Source: Phycisphaera sp. TMED9 (GTDB taxonomy: Bacteria; Planctomycetota; Phycisphaerae; Phycisphaerales; SM1A02). From it: DNA of 64,000 nucleotides. This document shows, in pieces, positions 55,518-64,000 of the stretch. Both the position numbers and the translations under genes were made by a program. The DNA lies in contig NHBO02000081.1 of NCBI GenBank assembly GCA_002167845.2, positions 2,177 through 66,176 of the forward strand, written 5' to 3'. Positions within the stretch are counted from its first letter, which is position 1. Each line of letters opens with the position of its first letter. The notes under the pieces are model-generated. The model searched no databases. It was not told the DNA's origin and saw nothing but the letters and a program-made list of their open reading frames with translations.

Positions 55518-57919
55518 GACGAGATCCCTTCGCGGTAACTCGCGGAAATCGGCTCGGCGAGGATGGGCCATGGGATGCCGTCCGGAAGGACGATCTCGTC
55601 GTCGTATTCGAGGAGGATCTCGCCGAATCCGGAGAAGTCGGGATCGAGCGGATCCGATCCTTCGCCATCGCCGTCATCGGGTCCGAAGTACCCGATGGTG
55701 GTGTTGAAGGCGTCGGTCTGCCCGTCATAGAACAGTGGGCCTTCACCAGAAACCGGACGGAACGTCATCAGGAGGGTTCCTTTCACTGCGGCCGTACCCC
55801 GGATATCGAGAATTCCAGCGATGATCAGTCCTCGAAGATCTACGCGTGGCGTCGATTCCGGTTCCAAACCGGTCTCGTTGGTGAAACTTCCGACGTCCAC
55901 CGACCAGCCCGGCATCATGATGGAGCTCTTCTTCATCTCCGTGACCTGCTCGGTGGGCAGGGAGTTGAGGAGATCCTCGAGGTCAGCGGCATCGGGTTGG
56001 TTCTTGAGATCCGGATCATCGGGATCGGCGAAGAACCGCGAGGCGCCGGTGATCTGGACCTTGTTCCGCCAATGGGTGTACTCGCCGGGTGTGTCGCCCG
56101 CGAGCGACCCGAGAAACGTGCAGTCTTCAAAGCGAAGGTTGTTGGACAGGACCTTGGAGTCCTGTACTTCACCGAGGTCGGGGTGGCTCGAGAAGAGATC
56201 CCCGAACCGAAGTCGGATGAGGAATCCTTCGCCCGGATCCGCATCTTCCAGAGCGCCCGCGTAGTTCCAGTTCGGATCCTGGCAGAGGGTCTCGGTCTCG
56301 ACGTAGGTCACGCCGAGGAAGGTGCAGTCCTCGAAGAGGGCGTTCGTACCCACGGGAATCAATACGTCGCGGAAGGTGATCCCTCGGTAGATCGGGCGAA
56401 GATAGAGGTCGTAGGGGCTGAAACTGCCGAGGGGGGTCGTTTCGTAGCCCGGATGTTCCTCGTCGCCGGGAAGCAGCTGCTCGCCTCCTCCCGAGACTCC
56501 GGCGTCGACCTGAGACTGGAAGTCGTCGCCGCTCTCGGCGACGTCGAGGAAGTACTCGGCGCTCGAGTCGAACATGTCGGTGGTGACCACGCGGAGTTCA
56601 TCTTCGTCGAGCCCGAACGACATGGCGGCTTCGTCCGGATCGGGTCGAACGGTTCCGTGAACCACGGTTCGAACCTCCGCGCCATGAACTTCTTCCCACT
56701 CGCTTCGAGAGACCGCGAACGCGAGCCGCCCGTTGATCTTGGCGAATTGGTCCCAGGAATCCAGAACCCCGTCACGCCATCCGAGAAGATTGTCATCCGC
56801 GTCGACGACTCCGTCTTCGTTTCGGTCGGGTTTCGCATTGTCGATGAGGTGGGCCAGTTGATCGTCGATGCCGACGAATTCCTCGGTCGCACCACCTGCC
56901 AGCGTGGAGTCATACACCACGCGCCCGTCGGAATTCACGTCGAACGCTTCGAGGAAGAGGTCGAACTCGTCGACGAACTCATCTCCATCGAGATCGAGAA
57001 AGTCGTCATCGAGTTCGGAACCTTCGACCGGGTGTTCCGGCCGGAGCCGTCCGTCGTCGTCGACGTCGTGGCTCGTGACCAGGGCTTCGAACTGATCGAG
57101 ACGGACGTCGAGTGCGGGTGTGAGCCAGCGAATATCGCTTCGCATGTCGAGCGGATTTCCATTCCCGGGATTCAACTCGCCTTCGTTCTCGCCGAATCGG
57201 GTTCCCAGAGGGCCCACCACGAGGACGTTCTTTCCGATCATGATGCGATTGGGGCTGACCACCGCATATTCGATTCTCTTGTCGAGGCGAACCTCCATCG
57301 AGAGCGTTCGACGGACATCACGGTCGACGCCTTCGCTGAGAATCCGGATCGCCGGTTCGTTCGGAATCAGCTCGTAACGAAGGCGGAAGTAGGCGCCGTT
57401 CTCCTGTGAGGAGACGCGGATCGGTCTGGTGTCGAGAATTCCGGTTTCGAGATCCAGAGCGGGGAACGAAGCGTCGCCCGGTTCGATGATCTCGCTGTGA
57501 TCGCCGGCGAGATGCGCATCCCGAACCGCTTCGGCCAGGCTGGATGAGATGCTGCTCGAGACGTAACCATCCGGGGGGAGGACCTCCACATCGCCATCCG
57601 TGGACTGGTCGTAGGTTCCATTCCAGAGCGCTTCGGCATAGTCCGCGTCGATCTCTCCCTTCCACACCACGAATCGTTTCGCTTCGCGTTGCAGAATCCA
57701 GCTTCCGAAGACCAGTCCCGTCTCCGCGGCGCTCGTGGACCGACTGACTCTCAGAGAGACGTCGGCGGTCCTGACGTTGCCGGTGGCGACCACCGCCATC
57801 GCGGCGACGAGCGACCCGAAGATCACCAGAAACATCATCGAAAGAACGCTTGCGACACCGCGGCGATGAACTTGCCGGGGGCGCCACGCGGGATTGTTCG
57901 GGATTGAGTCGGACATCAT
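55514..57919 (-). CDS. Large PilX-like protein with Asp-rich EF-hand-like loops
   Basis: 801 aa; 'RRGVASVLSMMFLVIFGSLVAAMAVVATGNVRTADVSLRVSRSTSAAETGLVFGSWIL'; 'DLDGDEFVDEFDLF', 'DVNSDGRVVY', 'DRNEDGVVDADDN'. Confidence 0.78.
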   Translation of the reverse strand: MMSDSIPNNPAWRPRQVHRRGVASVLSMMFLVIFGSLVAAMAVVATGNVRTADVSLRVSRSTSAAETGLVFGSWILQREAKRFVVWKGEIDADYAEALWNGTYDQSTDGDVEVLPPDGYVSSSISSSLAEAVRDAHLAGDHSEIIEPGDASFPALDLETGILDTRPIRVSSQENGAYFRLRYELIPNEPAIRILSEGVDRDVRRTLSMEVRLDKRIEYAVVSPNRIMIGKNVLVVGPLGTRFGENEGELNPGNGNPLDMRSDIRWLTPALDVRLDQFEALVTSHDVDDDGRLRPEHPVEGSELDDDFLDLDGDEFVDEFDLFLEAFDVNSDGRVVYDSTLAGGATEEFVGIDDQLAHLIDNAKPDRNEDGVVDADDNLLGWRDGVLDSWDQFAKINGRLAFAVSRSEWEEVHGAEVRTVVHGTVRPDPDEAAMSFGLDEDELRVVTTDMFDSSAEYFLDVAESGDDFQSQVDAGVSGGGEQLLPGDEEHPGYETTPLGSFSPYDLYLRPIYRGITFRDVLIPVGTNALFEDCTFLGVTYVETETLCQDPNWNYAGALEDADPGEGFLIRLRFGDLFSSHPDLGEVQDSKVLSNNLRFEDCTFLGSLAGDTPGEYTHWRNKVQITGASRFFADPDDPDLKNQPDAADLEDLLNSLPTEQVTEMKKSSIMMPGWSVDVGSFTNETGLEPESTPRVDLRGLIIAGILDIRGTAAVKGTLLMTFRPVSGEGPLFYDGQTDAFNTTIGYFGPDDGDGEGSDPLDPDFSGFGEILLEYDDEIVLPDGIPWPILAEPISASYREGISS

Positions 57920-57955
57920 TTTCTTCCTCGCCTCACGCGCGTCTGCGATTCGAAC

Positions 57956-58501
57956 TCATCCGGGCTGGATCCAGATGAGCCTCGTGATTTCCGCGGGTTC
58001 GAGGTCGGTCGGTCCCTGGTATTCGACCACGACTTCGACTCGGATCATCTCGCTGGTTCCCTCGGGCAGGGTGACTCCGATGTCGAAGGGGTCGACGTTG
58101 GAGACCAGAATCCGTTGTGACCAGCCGGGCATCGCCTCGAACGGGGTTCTCATGGCGGTGATCGGGCCGTTCCCGAGATCGAATGAGAAGACCGCGTCGT
58201 CGAAGTCGTCGATGTCGTCCCAGTCTTCCACCAGCGATTCGTTGGGTTCCGGTCCCCAGAACTCGACGCCGGTCACCGGATCATGCGAAGGCATGTTCAG
58301 GGTGAGTTCCCGGATCTCGCCCGCGAGCCTCATCGCGTTCGCGGAATGCTGAGCCCAGTCGTTCTGGCGGTGGAAGGTCTGTTGTGCCGCGACCATCGCG
58401 AGCACGCCGGTACCGATGATCACCGTGGCGAGGGCCGATTCGATGAGCGTGAAGCCGCGGCGGCTGGCGTGGTGGGTTCGCTGGAAGCTTCGATTTCGCA
58501 T
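57956..58501 (-). CDS. GspI/PilV-like prepilin
   Basis: 'SRRGFTLIESALATVIIGTGVLAMVAAQQTFHRQN' prepilin motif. Confidence 0.85.
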   Translation of the reverse strand: MRNRSFQRTHHASRRGFTLIESALATVIIGTGVLAMVAAQQTFHRQNDWAQHSANAMRLAGEIRELTLNMPSHDPVTGVEFWGPEPNESLVEDWDDIDDFDDAVFSFDLGNGPITAMRTPFEAMPGWSQRILVSNVDPFDIGVTLPEGTSEMIRVEVVVEYQGPTDLEPAEITRLIWIQPG

Positions 58502-58521
58502 GACGCGTTCCTTCCCTTCGG

Positions 58522-59745
58522 TCAACCGGAGACCAGGCTGCTCATCTTGAAGATGGGCAGGATGATCGCCATCGCGATGAAACCGACGACCGAGCCCATC
58601 AGCACGATCATCAACGGCTCGATCATGCTCGTGACGGCCTTGATCGCATCTCGAAGGACACGGTGGTAGTAGTCGCTCACTTCATCCAGGACTTCGCCGA
58701 GCTTGCCCGAGTCCTCGCCCGCCGCGACCATCTGAATCACGGATTTGGGGAGGAGCTTGGACTTGCCGAGTTGCGTCTGGATCTTTCGTCCCTGTCGCAC
58801 CGACGAATGCACCGAACGCCACATGCGTCGGAAGAGTCGATTGCCGGAGATGTCACCGGTGATGGCGAGCGTGTCGAGCATCGGCACGCCGGCGTTCAGG
58901 AGTTCGCCCATCGTGTGCAGCGAGCGGCTGATGTAGAGCGCCCGGAACATCCGCTTGGCGATCGGCATGGAAAGTTTCGCTCGATCCCACCAGAACCCGC
59001 CGAGCTCGGTTCGGACGAACATGAGGAATCCACCGATCGCGGCAACCGCCGCGATCAGAATGATCCACCAGTAACCGACCATGAAGTCGGACAGTGACAT
59101 CAGGAACTTCGTCGGTCCCGGCAGGGCCTCTTCCTTGCCTTCGAACACGCCTGCGAAGCGGGGAAGCACGAAGGTGAGAAGAAACACGGTGACTCCGATG
59201 GCCATCGTCGCGATGATCCCCGGATAGATGCTGGCTCCGACCACGAGCTTCCGAGTCTCCAGCTCCTGCTGCAGGTATGCGGCGATCCGGTCGAGCATGC
59301 GGGCGAAGGCACCGCTCATCTCGGAGGCACGGACCATGCTGAGATACAGCGGGCCGAAGAGCTTGGGGTGTTTCGAGATGGCTTCCGAGAACTGGCGCCC
59401 GCTTTCGATGTCGGCTTTGATCTCAAGCAGGATCTTCTTGAACTTCACATTCGTCGTCTGTTCGGAGATCCCTTCGAGCGCCTGGCGAATGCTGATGCCG
59501 GCGCGGATCATCACCGCGAGTTGCGTCGTGAAGTCGAGGATGTCCTTCTTGCTGGGTCCGCTCGACCAGCTGAGTTTCTCACCGAGACTGGCGAATTTCG
59601 CCGCGGATGCGGAAGGAGCCAGTTGCATCACGTGCAGGCCCTTGCCTCGGAGCATGGCGGCAGCGGTGGCGGCGTCGGCGGCGGCGACTCCGCCTGCTTC
59701 GACTCCTCCTGATCCGTTCCGAGCTTGATAGCTGTACTGGGGCAT
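58522..59745 (-). CDS. Type IV pilus/T2SS inner membrane protein PilC/GspF (second copy)
   Basis: 'MPQYSYQARNGSGGVEAGGVAAADAATAAAMLRGKGL', 'QLAVMIRAGISIRQALEGI', 'MVAAGEDSGKLGEVL'. Confidence 0.94.
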   Translation of the reverse strand: MPQYSYQARNGSGGVEAGGVAAADAATAAAMLRGKGLHVMQLAPSASAAKFASLGEKLSWSSGPSKKDILDFTTQLAVMIRAGISIRQALEGISEQTTNVKFKKILLEIKADIESGRQFSEAISKHPKLFGPLYLSMVRASEMSGAFARMLDRIAAYLQQELETRKLVVGASIYPGIIATMAIGVTVFLLTFVLPRFAGVFEGKEEALPGPTKFLMSLSDFMVGYWWIILIAAVAAIGGFLMFVRTELGGFWWDRAKLSMPIAKRMFRALYISRSLHTMGELLNAGVPMLDTLAITGDISGNRLFRRMWRSVHSSVRQGRKIQTQLGKSKLLPKSVIQMVAAGEDSGKLGEVLDEVSDYYHRVLRDAIKAVTSMIEPLMIVLMGSVVGFIAMAIILPIFKMSSLVSG

Positions 59746-59767
59746 GGTTGCTGTTCCGTCCTTCGCC

Positions 59768-60823
59768 TCAGGCGGCGATCATGCGTTCAAGCTTGTCGGG
59801 ATTGGCGGATTGTGCGATGGCGTCCTCACGGCTGATCATTCCGTTGTAGAAGAGCTCCGCGATGGCGTTGTCGAGGCTGATCATTCCCAACTGTCGGTTC
59901 GTATCGATGACGTTGGGGATCTCGAACGTCCGTGCTTCGCGGATGATGTTCCGGATCGCCGGGGTGCAGAGCATGATCTCGATCGCGGGGACCATTCCGG
60001 TGCGATCGATCCGGCTGAACAGCGTCTGGCTGACCACGGCCTGGAGCGTGTTGGCGAGCATCGAACGGATCTGGTTCTGTTGCCCCGCCGGATACATGTC
60101 GATGATTCGTTCGACGGTCTGAGAGGCGTCGACGGTATGCAGGGTGGACAGGACCAGATGGCCGGTCTCCGCCGCACTGATCGCGAGCGCCGAGGTTTCG
60201 AGGTCCCGCATTTCGCCGACCAGGATGATGTCCGGATCCTGTCGGAGTGCGTGCTTGAGGCCGCTCGAGAAACTCGGCATGTCGGTGCCGAGCTGGCGTT
60301 GTTCAATGAGGCACTTGTCACTCTCGAAGACGTACTCGGTCGGGTCCTCCAAAGTGATGATGTGCTTGCGGTACCTCTCATTCATCGCTTGAAGCATCGC
60401 CGCCAACGTGGTTGACTTGCCCGAGCCGGTGTCACCGGTCACGAGCACGAGCCCTCGTGGGAGGTAGGTCAGCCGCGAGATCACTTCCGGTAGATTCAGG
60501 TCGGCGAGTGGGGGAACCGAGCACTTGATTCCTCGAAGCGCCATGCCGAGCACACCCTTCTGAAGGTGGGCGTTGACGCGGTACCTCTGAAGGCCGGCGA
60601 CTTCATAGGAGAAGTCGAGATCCATCTGCGAATCGAATGCCGCGAGTTGTGCCGGACTGAGCATCTGCTCGAGCGCCCGCCGAAGTCCATCGGGGGTGAG
60701 TGGCGGGCATTCCATCGCCTTCATCACGGTATGCACCCGAACCATCGGCGGATGACCCGCGACCAGATGGATATCGGAAGCGTCCTGTTCGAATGCTTGT
60801 CGAAGAATGTCGTTGAGATGCAT
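59768..60823 (-). CDS. pilT: Type IV pilus retraction ATPase PilT
   Basis: 'DASDIHLVAGHPPMVRVH', 'VTGDTGSGKSTTLAAM', 'RQDPDIILVGEMRDLETSALAISAAETGHLVLSTLHTVDASQTVERIIDMYP'. Confidence 0.96.
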   Translation of the reverse strand: MHLNDILRQAFEQDASDIHLVAGHPPMVRVHTVMKAMECPPLTPDGLRRALEQMLSPAQLAAFDSQMDLDFSYEVAGLQRYRVNAHLQKGVLGMALRGIKCSVPPLADLNLPEVISRLTYLPRGLVLVTGDTGSGKSTTLAAMLQAMNERYRKHIITLEDPTEYVFESDKCLIEQRQLGTDMPSFSSGLKHALRQDPDIILVGEMRDLETSALAISAAETGHLVLSTLHTVDASQTVERIIDMYPAGQQNQIRSMLANTLQAVVSQTLFSRIDRTGMVPAIEIMLCTPAIRNIIREARTFEIPNVIDTNRQLGMISLDNAIAELFYNGMISREDAIAQSANPDKLERMIAA

Positions 60824-60907
60824 CAGCCACTCCACCGGAGAAAAAAAGCGATTGCTTCCTTCTGCATCGGCGGTGCGAGGGGCCGGGTTGACTTGAACCG
60901 CTCGGGT

Positions 60908-61474
60908 TTAGTCGGACGCCTCGAGGCTGGAACCCTCGGACGCGATTGCGGGTCGTGCGGCGTTTGCGGATGATGCGGGTCGAATGAGCGTGAACGATCC
61001 GGAACCCGCGAATGACTGGGTGGGGCGGCGGATCCCCGCATCGAAGAGGATCTGGCCCAGGAATCCGGAAGCCTGATATCGGACCCCGCCTTCGATGCGC
61101 CAGGAGACCGGTGCATCCAGATCGACTCGTTGAGCGAGGTCGGCGGGAATCGGAATGGATGCGGGAATCTCCATTTCGATCACTGTGCCGGGTGGAATGG
61201 TCCTCAACGCCGCCCAGCGGCCTTCGAATCGACCAAGGCCTTCCACGATCAGTGAGTACTGGAATCGCTCCAGCGGGAGATCCTTCTCGCCCGTGTTGGA
61301 GAGACGGAGGTCGATTCGGAACTCGGCGGCATCCTCGGTCCTGGAAACCGGACGGGCGGCCGTGGCTTCGACCCTGGGCGGGGATCCGCAGCCTCCGAGG
61401 AGGAGGATGGGCACCAGCAGGAGGAGCACGCGGTGGAACGGGATGAGAAGGGGACCTCGGAGGAGCATTGGCAT
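60908..61474 (-). CDS. Lipoprotein, YcfL/LEA-like
   Basis: Lipobox LLLGGCG; beta-rich domain. Confidence 0.65.
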   Translation of the reverse strand: MPMLLRGPLLIPFHRVLLLLVPILLLGGCGSPPRVEATAARPVSRTEDAAEFRIDLRLSNTGEKDLPLERFQYSLIVEGLGRFEGRWAALRTIPPGTVIEMEIPASIPIPADLAQRVDLDAPVSWRIEGGVRYQASGFLGQILFDAGIRRPTQSFAGSGSFTLIRPASSANAARPAIASEGSSLEASD

Positions 61475-61512
61475 ACTGTACCGGGGACCGCCCGCTCGAT
61501 CTTCTTGCTCTC

Positions 61513-64000
61513 ATGCCGTACTCGGAACCGATTCCATCCTCTGCCGGCCGCCCTCGAGGGCTTCTGCGCCATCTTCCGCTGATGGCGGGCCTTCTCGGTG
61601 GCCTCCTGCTCGCGGAGGCCGGCGCGGTTCCCCAGCAGCTTGATGATCGCATCGCGGTGACGGTCGATGATTCCCCGGTCGCCACGAGATCCCTCAGTGA
61701 GGCCAGATCACAAGCCTCTGACAACCCCGCGCGGACCGCGGATCTCCTGGCCGGGCTTCTCGACGAGTACGGTCATCGCCTCGTCGCCTCTGCGGAGAAC
61801 GAGGATCTTTTTCGATCCGTTCGAGCGGAAGCGATCAGCCTGCTTCGCGCCGATCCGGGTGTCCTGGTCGCGTGGCGTCGAGACACTGAAGCTCAGGCCT
61901 TTGGATTGCTCGAACAAGAGGGAATCGAAGCCGCGTTCGACCGTCGCCCACTGACCGACGCCGGGTTGGAGGCGGGCCTTCGTCTCGCTCAGCGGTCGAT
62001 CGAGTCGGGGCGGGCCGCAGGAGCCTTGCGACTCCTTGAGGAGCTCTCGACCTGGCCCGGGGCATCGAGTGTTCGAAATCGGATTCTCCTTCTCCGCGGA
62101 CTGGCCGGAATCGACGCCGCATCGACCTCGCGACTCCCACGGAATCGTGATGAGTTTCGAGCGATCTTTCAGGAAGCGATCACGGAGCTCGCTCGGTCCG
62201 ATTCCGAGGCGGCGATTCGTCTGCAAGACATCGAATCGAGTCGCCGTGAATCAGAGGATGGGAAGATCGTCGGGACGGGTGAGCTCGAAGCGCTTCGAGA
62301 CGCCGACTGGACCCGGATCTGGGAAGAACCCCTTCCAGACACGTTGTTCAAACGCCGGTACTTCGACTCCGTGGACGGAAAGGCATTCTCCGAATCCAAT
62401 GCCGCGAGAGCCCGGGCCTCCGCTTCGAGCATGACGGCGACTCCGGTTCTGGCGGGGGATCTGGTGCTGATCAATGAAGGATTCCTTCTTCGAGGATTCG
62501 ATCGTTTCACCGGCCGAATGCGTTGGTATCGCGACTTTGGAATCTCTCGCGGGATGCGACCGAGTGGGACGCCGGGAGATCTTGGTGAAATCGTCCTTGC
62601 TGACGGTGATGGATACACCGTGATCGGGCACGCCTTCGGCGGCGGTCGAGAGGGGACCGGCGAGGTGCTTCGCTTCGATCCGGCCACGGGACGGGAACGA
62701 TGGAGAATTCGGCCTGATCGTCTCGAAAGCAATGGCATGCTGGAGGGAGCGTTCGTGTCTGGTCCGCCATTGGTGGTCGATGACATCGTGGCGCTCCCGA
62801 TCAGAAAATCGAACGCTCGTCTCGAGACCATCGAATTCGCCCTCGGCTTGGATCGCTCGACCGGAGCGTTTCGCTGGCTCCGGACGATCGCCTCCAGCGG
62901 AGGCGTTCGAATGGGAGGCGCTCGGACCTTCGCTCGTTTCGCGGAACTTGAAGGTGACATCATCATCGCCTCCGCGGCAGGCGCCGCTGCCAGGCTCGAA
63001 GCGCGTACCGGGCAGGTTCGGTGGCTTCGCCGGGGCACCGTTCCCTTGCGAGCGCCAAGAATCGCTGCGGCACCATGGGAGATCGCGGGGCCGGTGGTGC
63101 TCGATGTCGGGATCGCGACGCTCGGACCGGCCGGACTGAACTGGATGCTGCTCGACCCCGAGACCGGTGAGGAGTTGCTTCGGCGTCCGGTGGGGGCCGG
63201 GACGGTCGCCGGTGCGGTGCGGTATCTCCTGGCATGTCCGGGTCGGTCGGAGGGCCGGGATCTCCTGCTCGCCGTCGGGACCGATGTCGTGGCGATCGAC
63301 GTCGGAGTGGCGGCGTCGGAGCCGGTGTGGACGTTGGCCCGATCGGTTGCAGACGCTCGCGATTCGATTTCGACATCGGCCGCGTCGGAAATCCGGGGCC
63401 GGGTCACGGTCGTCGGAGATGCGATTCTCGTTCCGTTCCGGGACGGTCTGGCGGTTCTCGACGGCATCAGCGGCCAGTTGGTCCGACGAATCTCAATCCC
63501 GGGAGGCGGAAATCCTGCGGCGACGACGACCGGTCTCTTTGCAGCGGGAGATGATCGCCTTGTCGCGTACATGCCGATCGACGACGCGATCGCGACGCTG
63601 CGGGCGCGAGTCCGACAGTCGCCGGATTCCGTGGTGCAGGCGCTCGCGCTGCTCGAACTCGCTCAAGGTCTCGACGATCGCGAACTCATGGTGGAGGCTG
63701 CGAAGGCTGCGTCGGGCGGGCTCGCTCGTCAGGACGACCCAGCCCTGCGCACGGAATTGCTTGATCGCATCCTCGAGTCGATCGCCACCGCCGTGGATGC
63801 CACGGAGGGTGAACTCCTGCTCACGCTCGCCGATGTGGTGGCGGTGACTTCGAGTGATCGGGTGCGACGGGAACTGGCGGTCGGGGATTGGATGTCGAAG
63901 CAGGGGCGACTCGAAGATGCGATCTCGGCATGGTCCACCGTCCTCGAGGAATCAAGCCTTGCCGGCGTCGAGATTCCGATCTCCGAGGATCTCGTCGCGA
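61513..64000 (+). CDS. PQQ-binding-like beta-propeller repeat protein (3' truncated by window edge)
   Basis: ATG at 61513, frame open to window end; 'LLINEGFLLRGFDRFTGRMRWYRDFG', 'GEVLRFDPATGRERWRI', 'AARLEARTGQVRWLRRG', 'LLDPETGEELLRRPVG' repeats. Absent from the ORF track because no stop lies in the window. Confidence 0.8.
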   Translation, partial: MPYSEPIPSSAGRPRGLLRHLPLMAGLLGGLLLAEAGAVPQQLDDRIAVTVDDSPVATRSLSEARSQASDNPARTADLLAGLLDEYGHRLVASAENEDLFRSVRAEAISLLRADPGVLVAWRRDTEAQAFGLLEQEGIEAAFDRRPLTDAGLEAGLRLAQRSIESGRAAGALRLLEELSTWPGASSVRNRILLLRGLAGIDAASTSRLPRNRDEFRAIFQEAITELARSDSEAAIRLQDIESSRRESEDGKIVGTGELEALRDADWTRIWEEPLPDTLFKRRYFDSVDGKAFSESNAARARASASSMTATPVLAGDLVLINEGFLLRGFDRFTGRMRWYRDFGISRGMRPSGTPGDLGEIVLADGDGYTVIGHAFGGGREGTGEVLRFDPATGRERWRIRPDRLESNGMLEGAFVSGPPLVVDDIVALPIRKSNARLETIEFALGLDRSTGAFRWLRTIASSGGVRMGGARTFARFAELEGDIIIASAAGAAARLEARTGQVRWLRRGTVPLRAPRIAAAPWEIAGPVVLDVGIATLGPAGLNWMLLDPETGEELLRRPVGAGTVAGAVRYLLACPGRSEGRDLLLAVGTDVVAIDVGVAASEPVWTLARSVADARDSISTSAASEIRGRVTVVGDAILVPFRDGLAVLDGISGQLVRRISIPGGGNPAATTTGLFAAGDDRLVAYMPIDDAIATLRARVRQSPDSVVQALALLELAQGLDDRELMVEAAKAASGGLARQDDPALRTELLDRILESIATAVDATEGELLLTLADVVAVTSSDRVRRELAVGDWMSKQGRLEDAISAWSTVLEESSLAGVEIPISEDLVA

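Noticed and set aside
55997-57409. 470-aa plus-strand ORF opposite the PilX-like gene
   Set aside because: Antisense shadow; the minus frame overlaps the downstream pilin gene by 4 nt and fits the operon.
62169-63572. 467-aa minus-strand ORF
   Set aside because: Ser/Arg/Pro-rich shadow of the plus-strand PQQ-like ORF that the track omitted.

Overview
A GC-rich (~60% or more) bacterial chromosomal window, consistent with a Planctomycetota/Phycisphaerae-like genome. This guess rests on dockerin-like C-terminal repeats, an ECF-type sigma factor, numerous prepilin-type proteins and overall style; it was not tested phylogenetically. About 60 densely packed genes are visible. There are no CRISPR arrays, rRNAs, tRNAs or recognisable transposons. 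Main blocks: (i) tripartite MacAB/TolC-like efflux operon (0.6-5.7 kb); (ii) ECF sigma factor plus translationally coupled small ORF; (iii) a tmRNA gene on the minus strand, 8505-8851, with predicted tag ANTQYALAA; (iv) serC-serA-DUF1015 operon; (v) a long type II secretion/type IV pilus-like operon (14.2-30.4 kb) with two tandem GspG-like pseudopilins, PilM/N/O-like proteins and a secretin with an unusual acidic tail. Between the secretin and the GspE/PilB ATPase sits a histidine kinase - receiver - HD-GYP - STAS cassette; (vi) housekeeping genes (acsA, alaS, tpiA, secG, yicC, adk-like, recJ, eukaryotic-type UDP-sugar pyrophosphorylase, phoU, pdxJ, dapA, nudix, phosphohexomutase, QueD-like, ppk1); (vii) a second pilus block on the minus strand (54.9-60.8 kb) with pilT, a second pilC and three pilin-like proteins, one being an 801-aa PilX-like protein with EF-hand-like Asp-rich loops; (viii) a PQQ/beta-propeller-like ORF running off the right edge. 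The most interesting candidate system is the two-part pilus/secretion machine with its embedded phosphorelay/HD-GYP/STAS control cassette and calcium-loop-rich pilins. All family assignments come from reading the translations; no database search was run.
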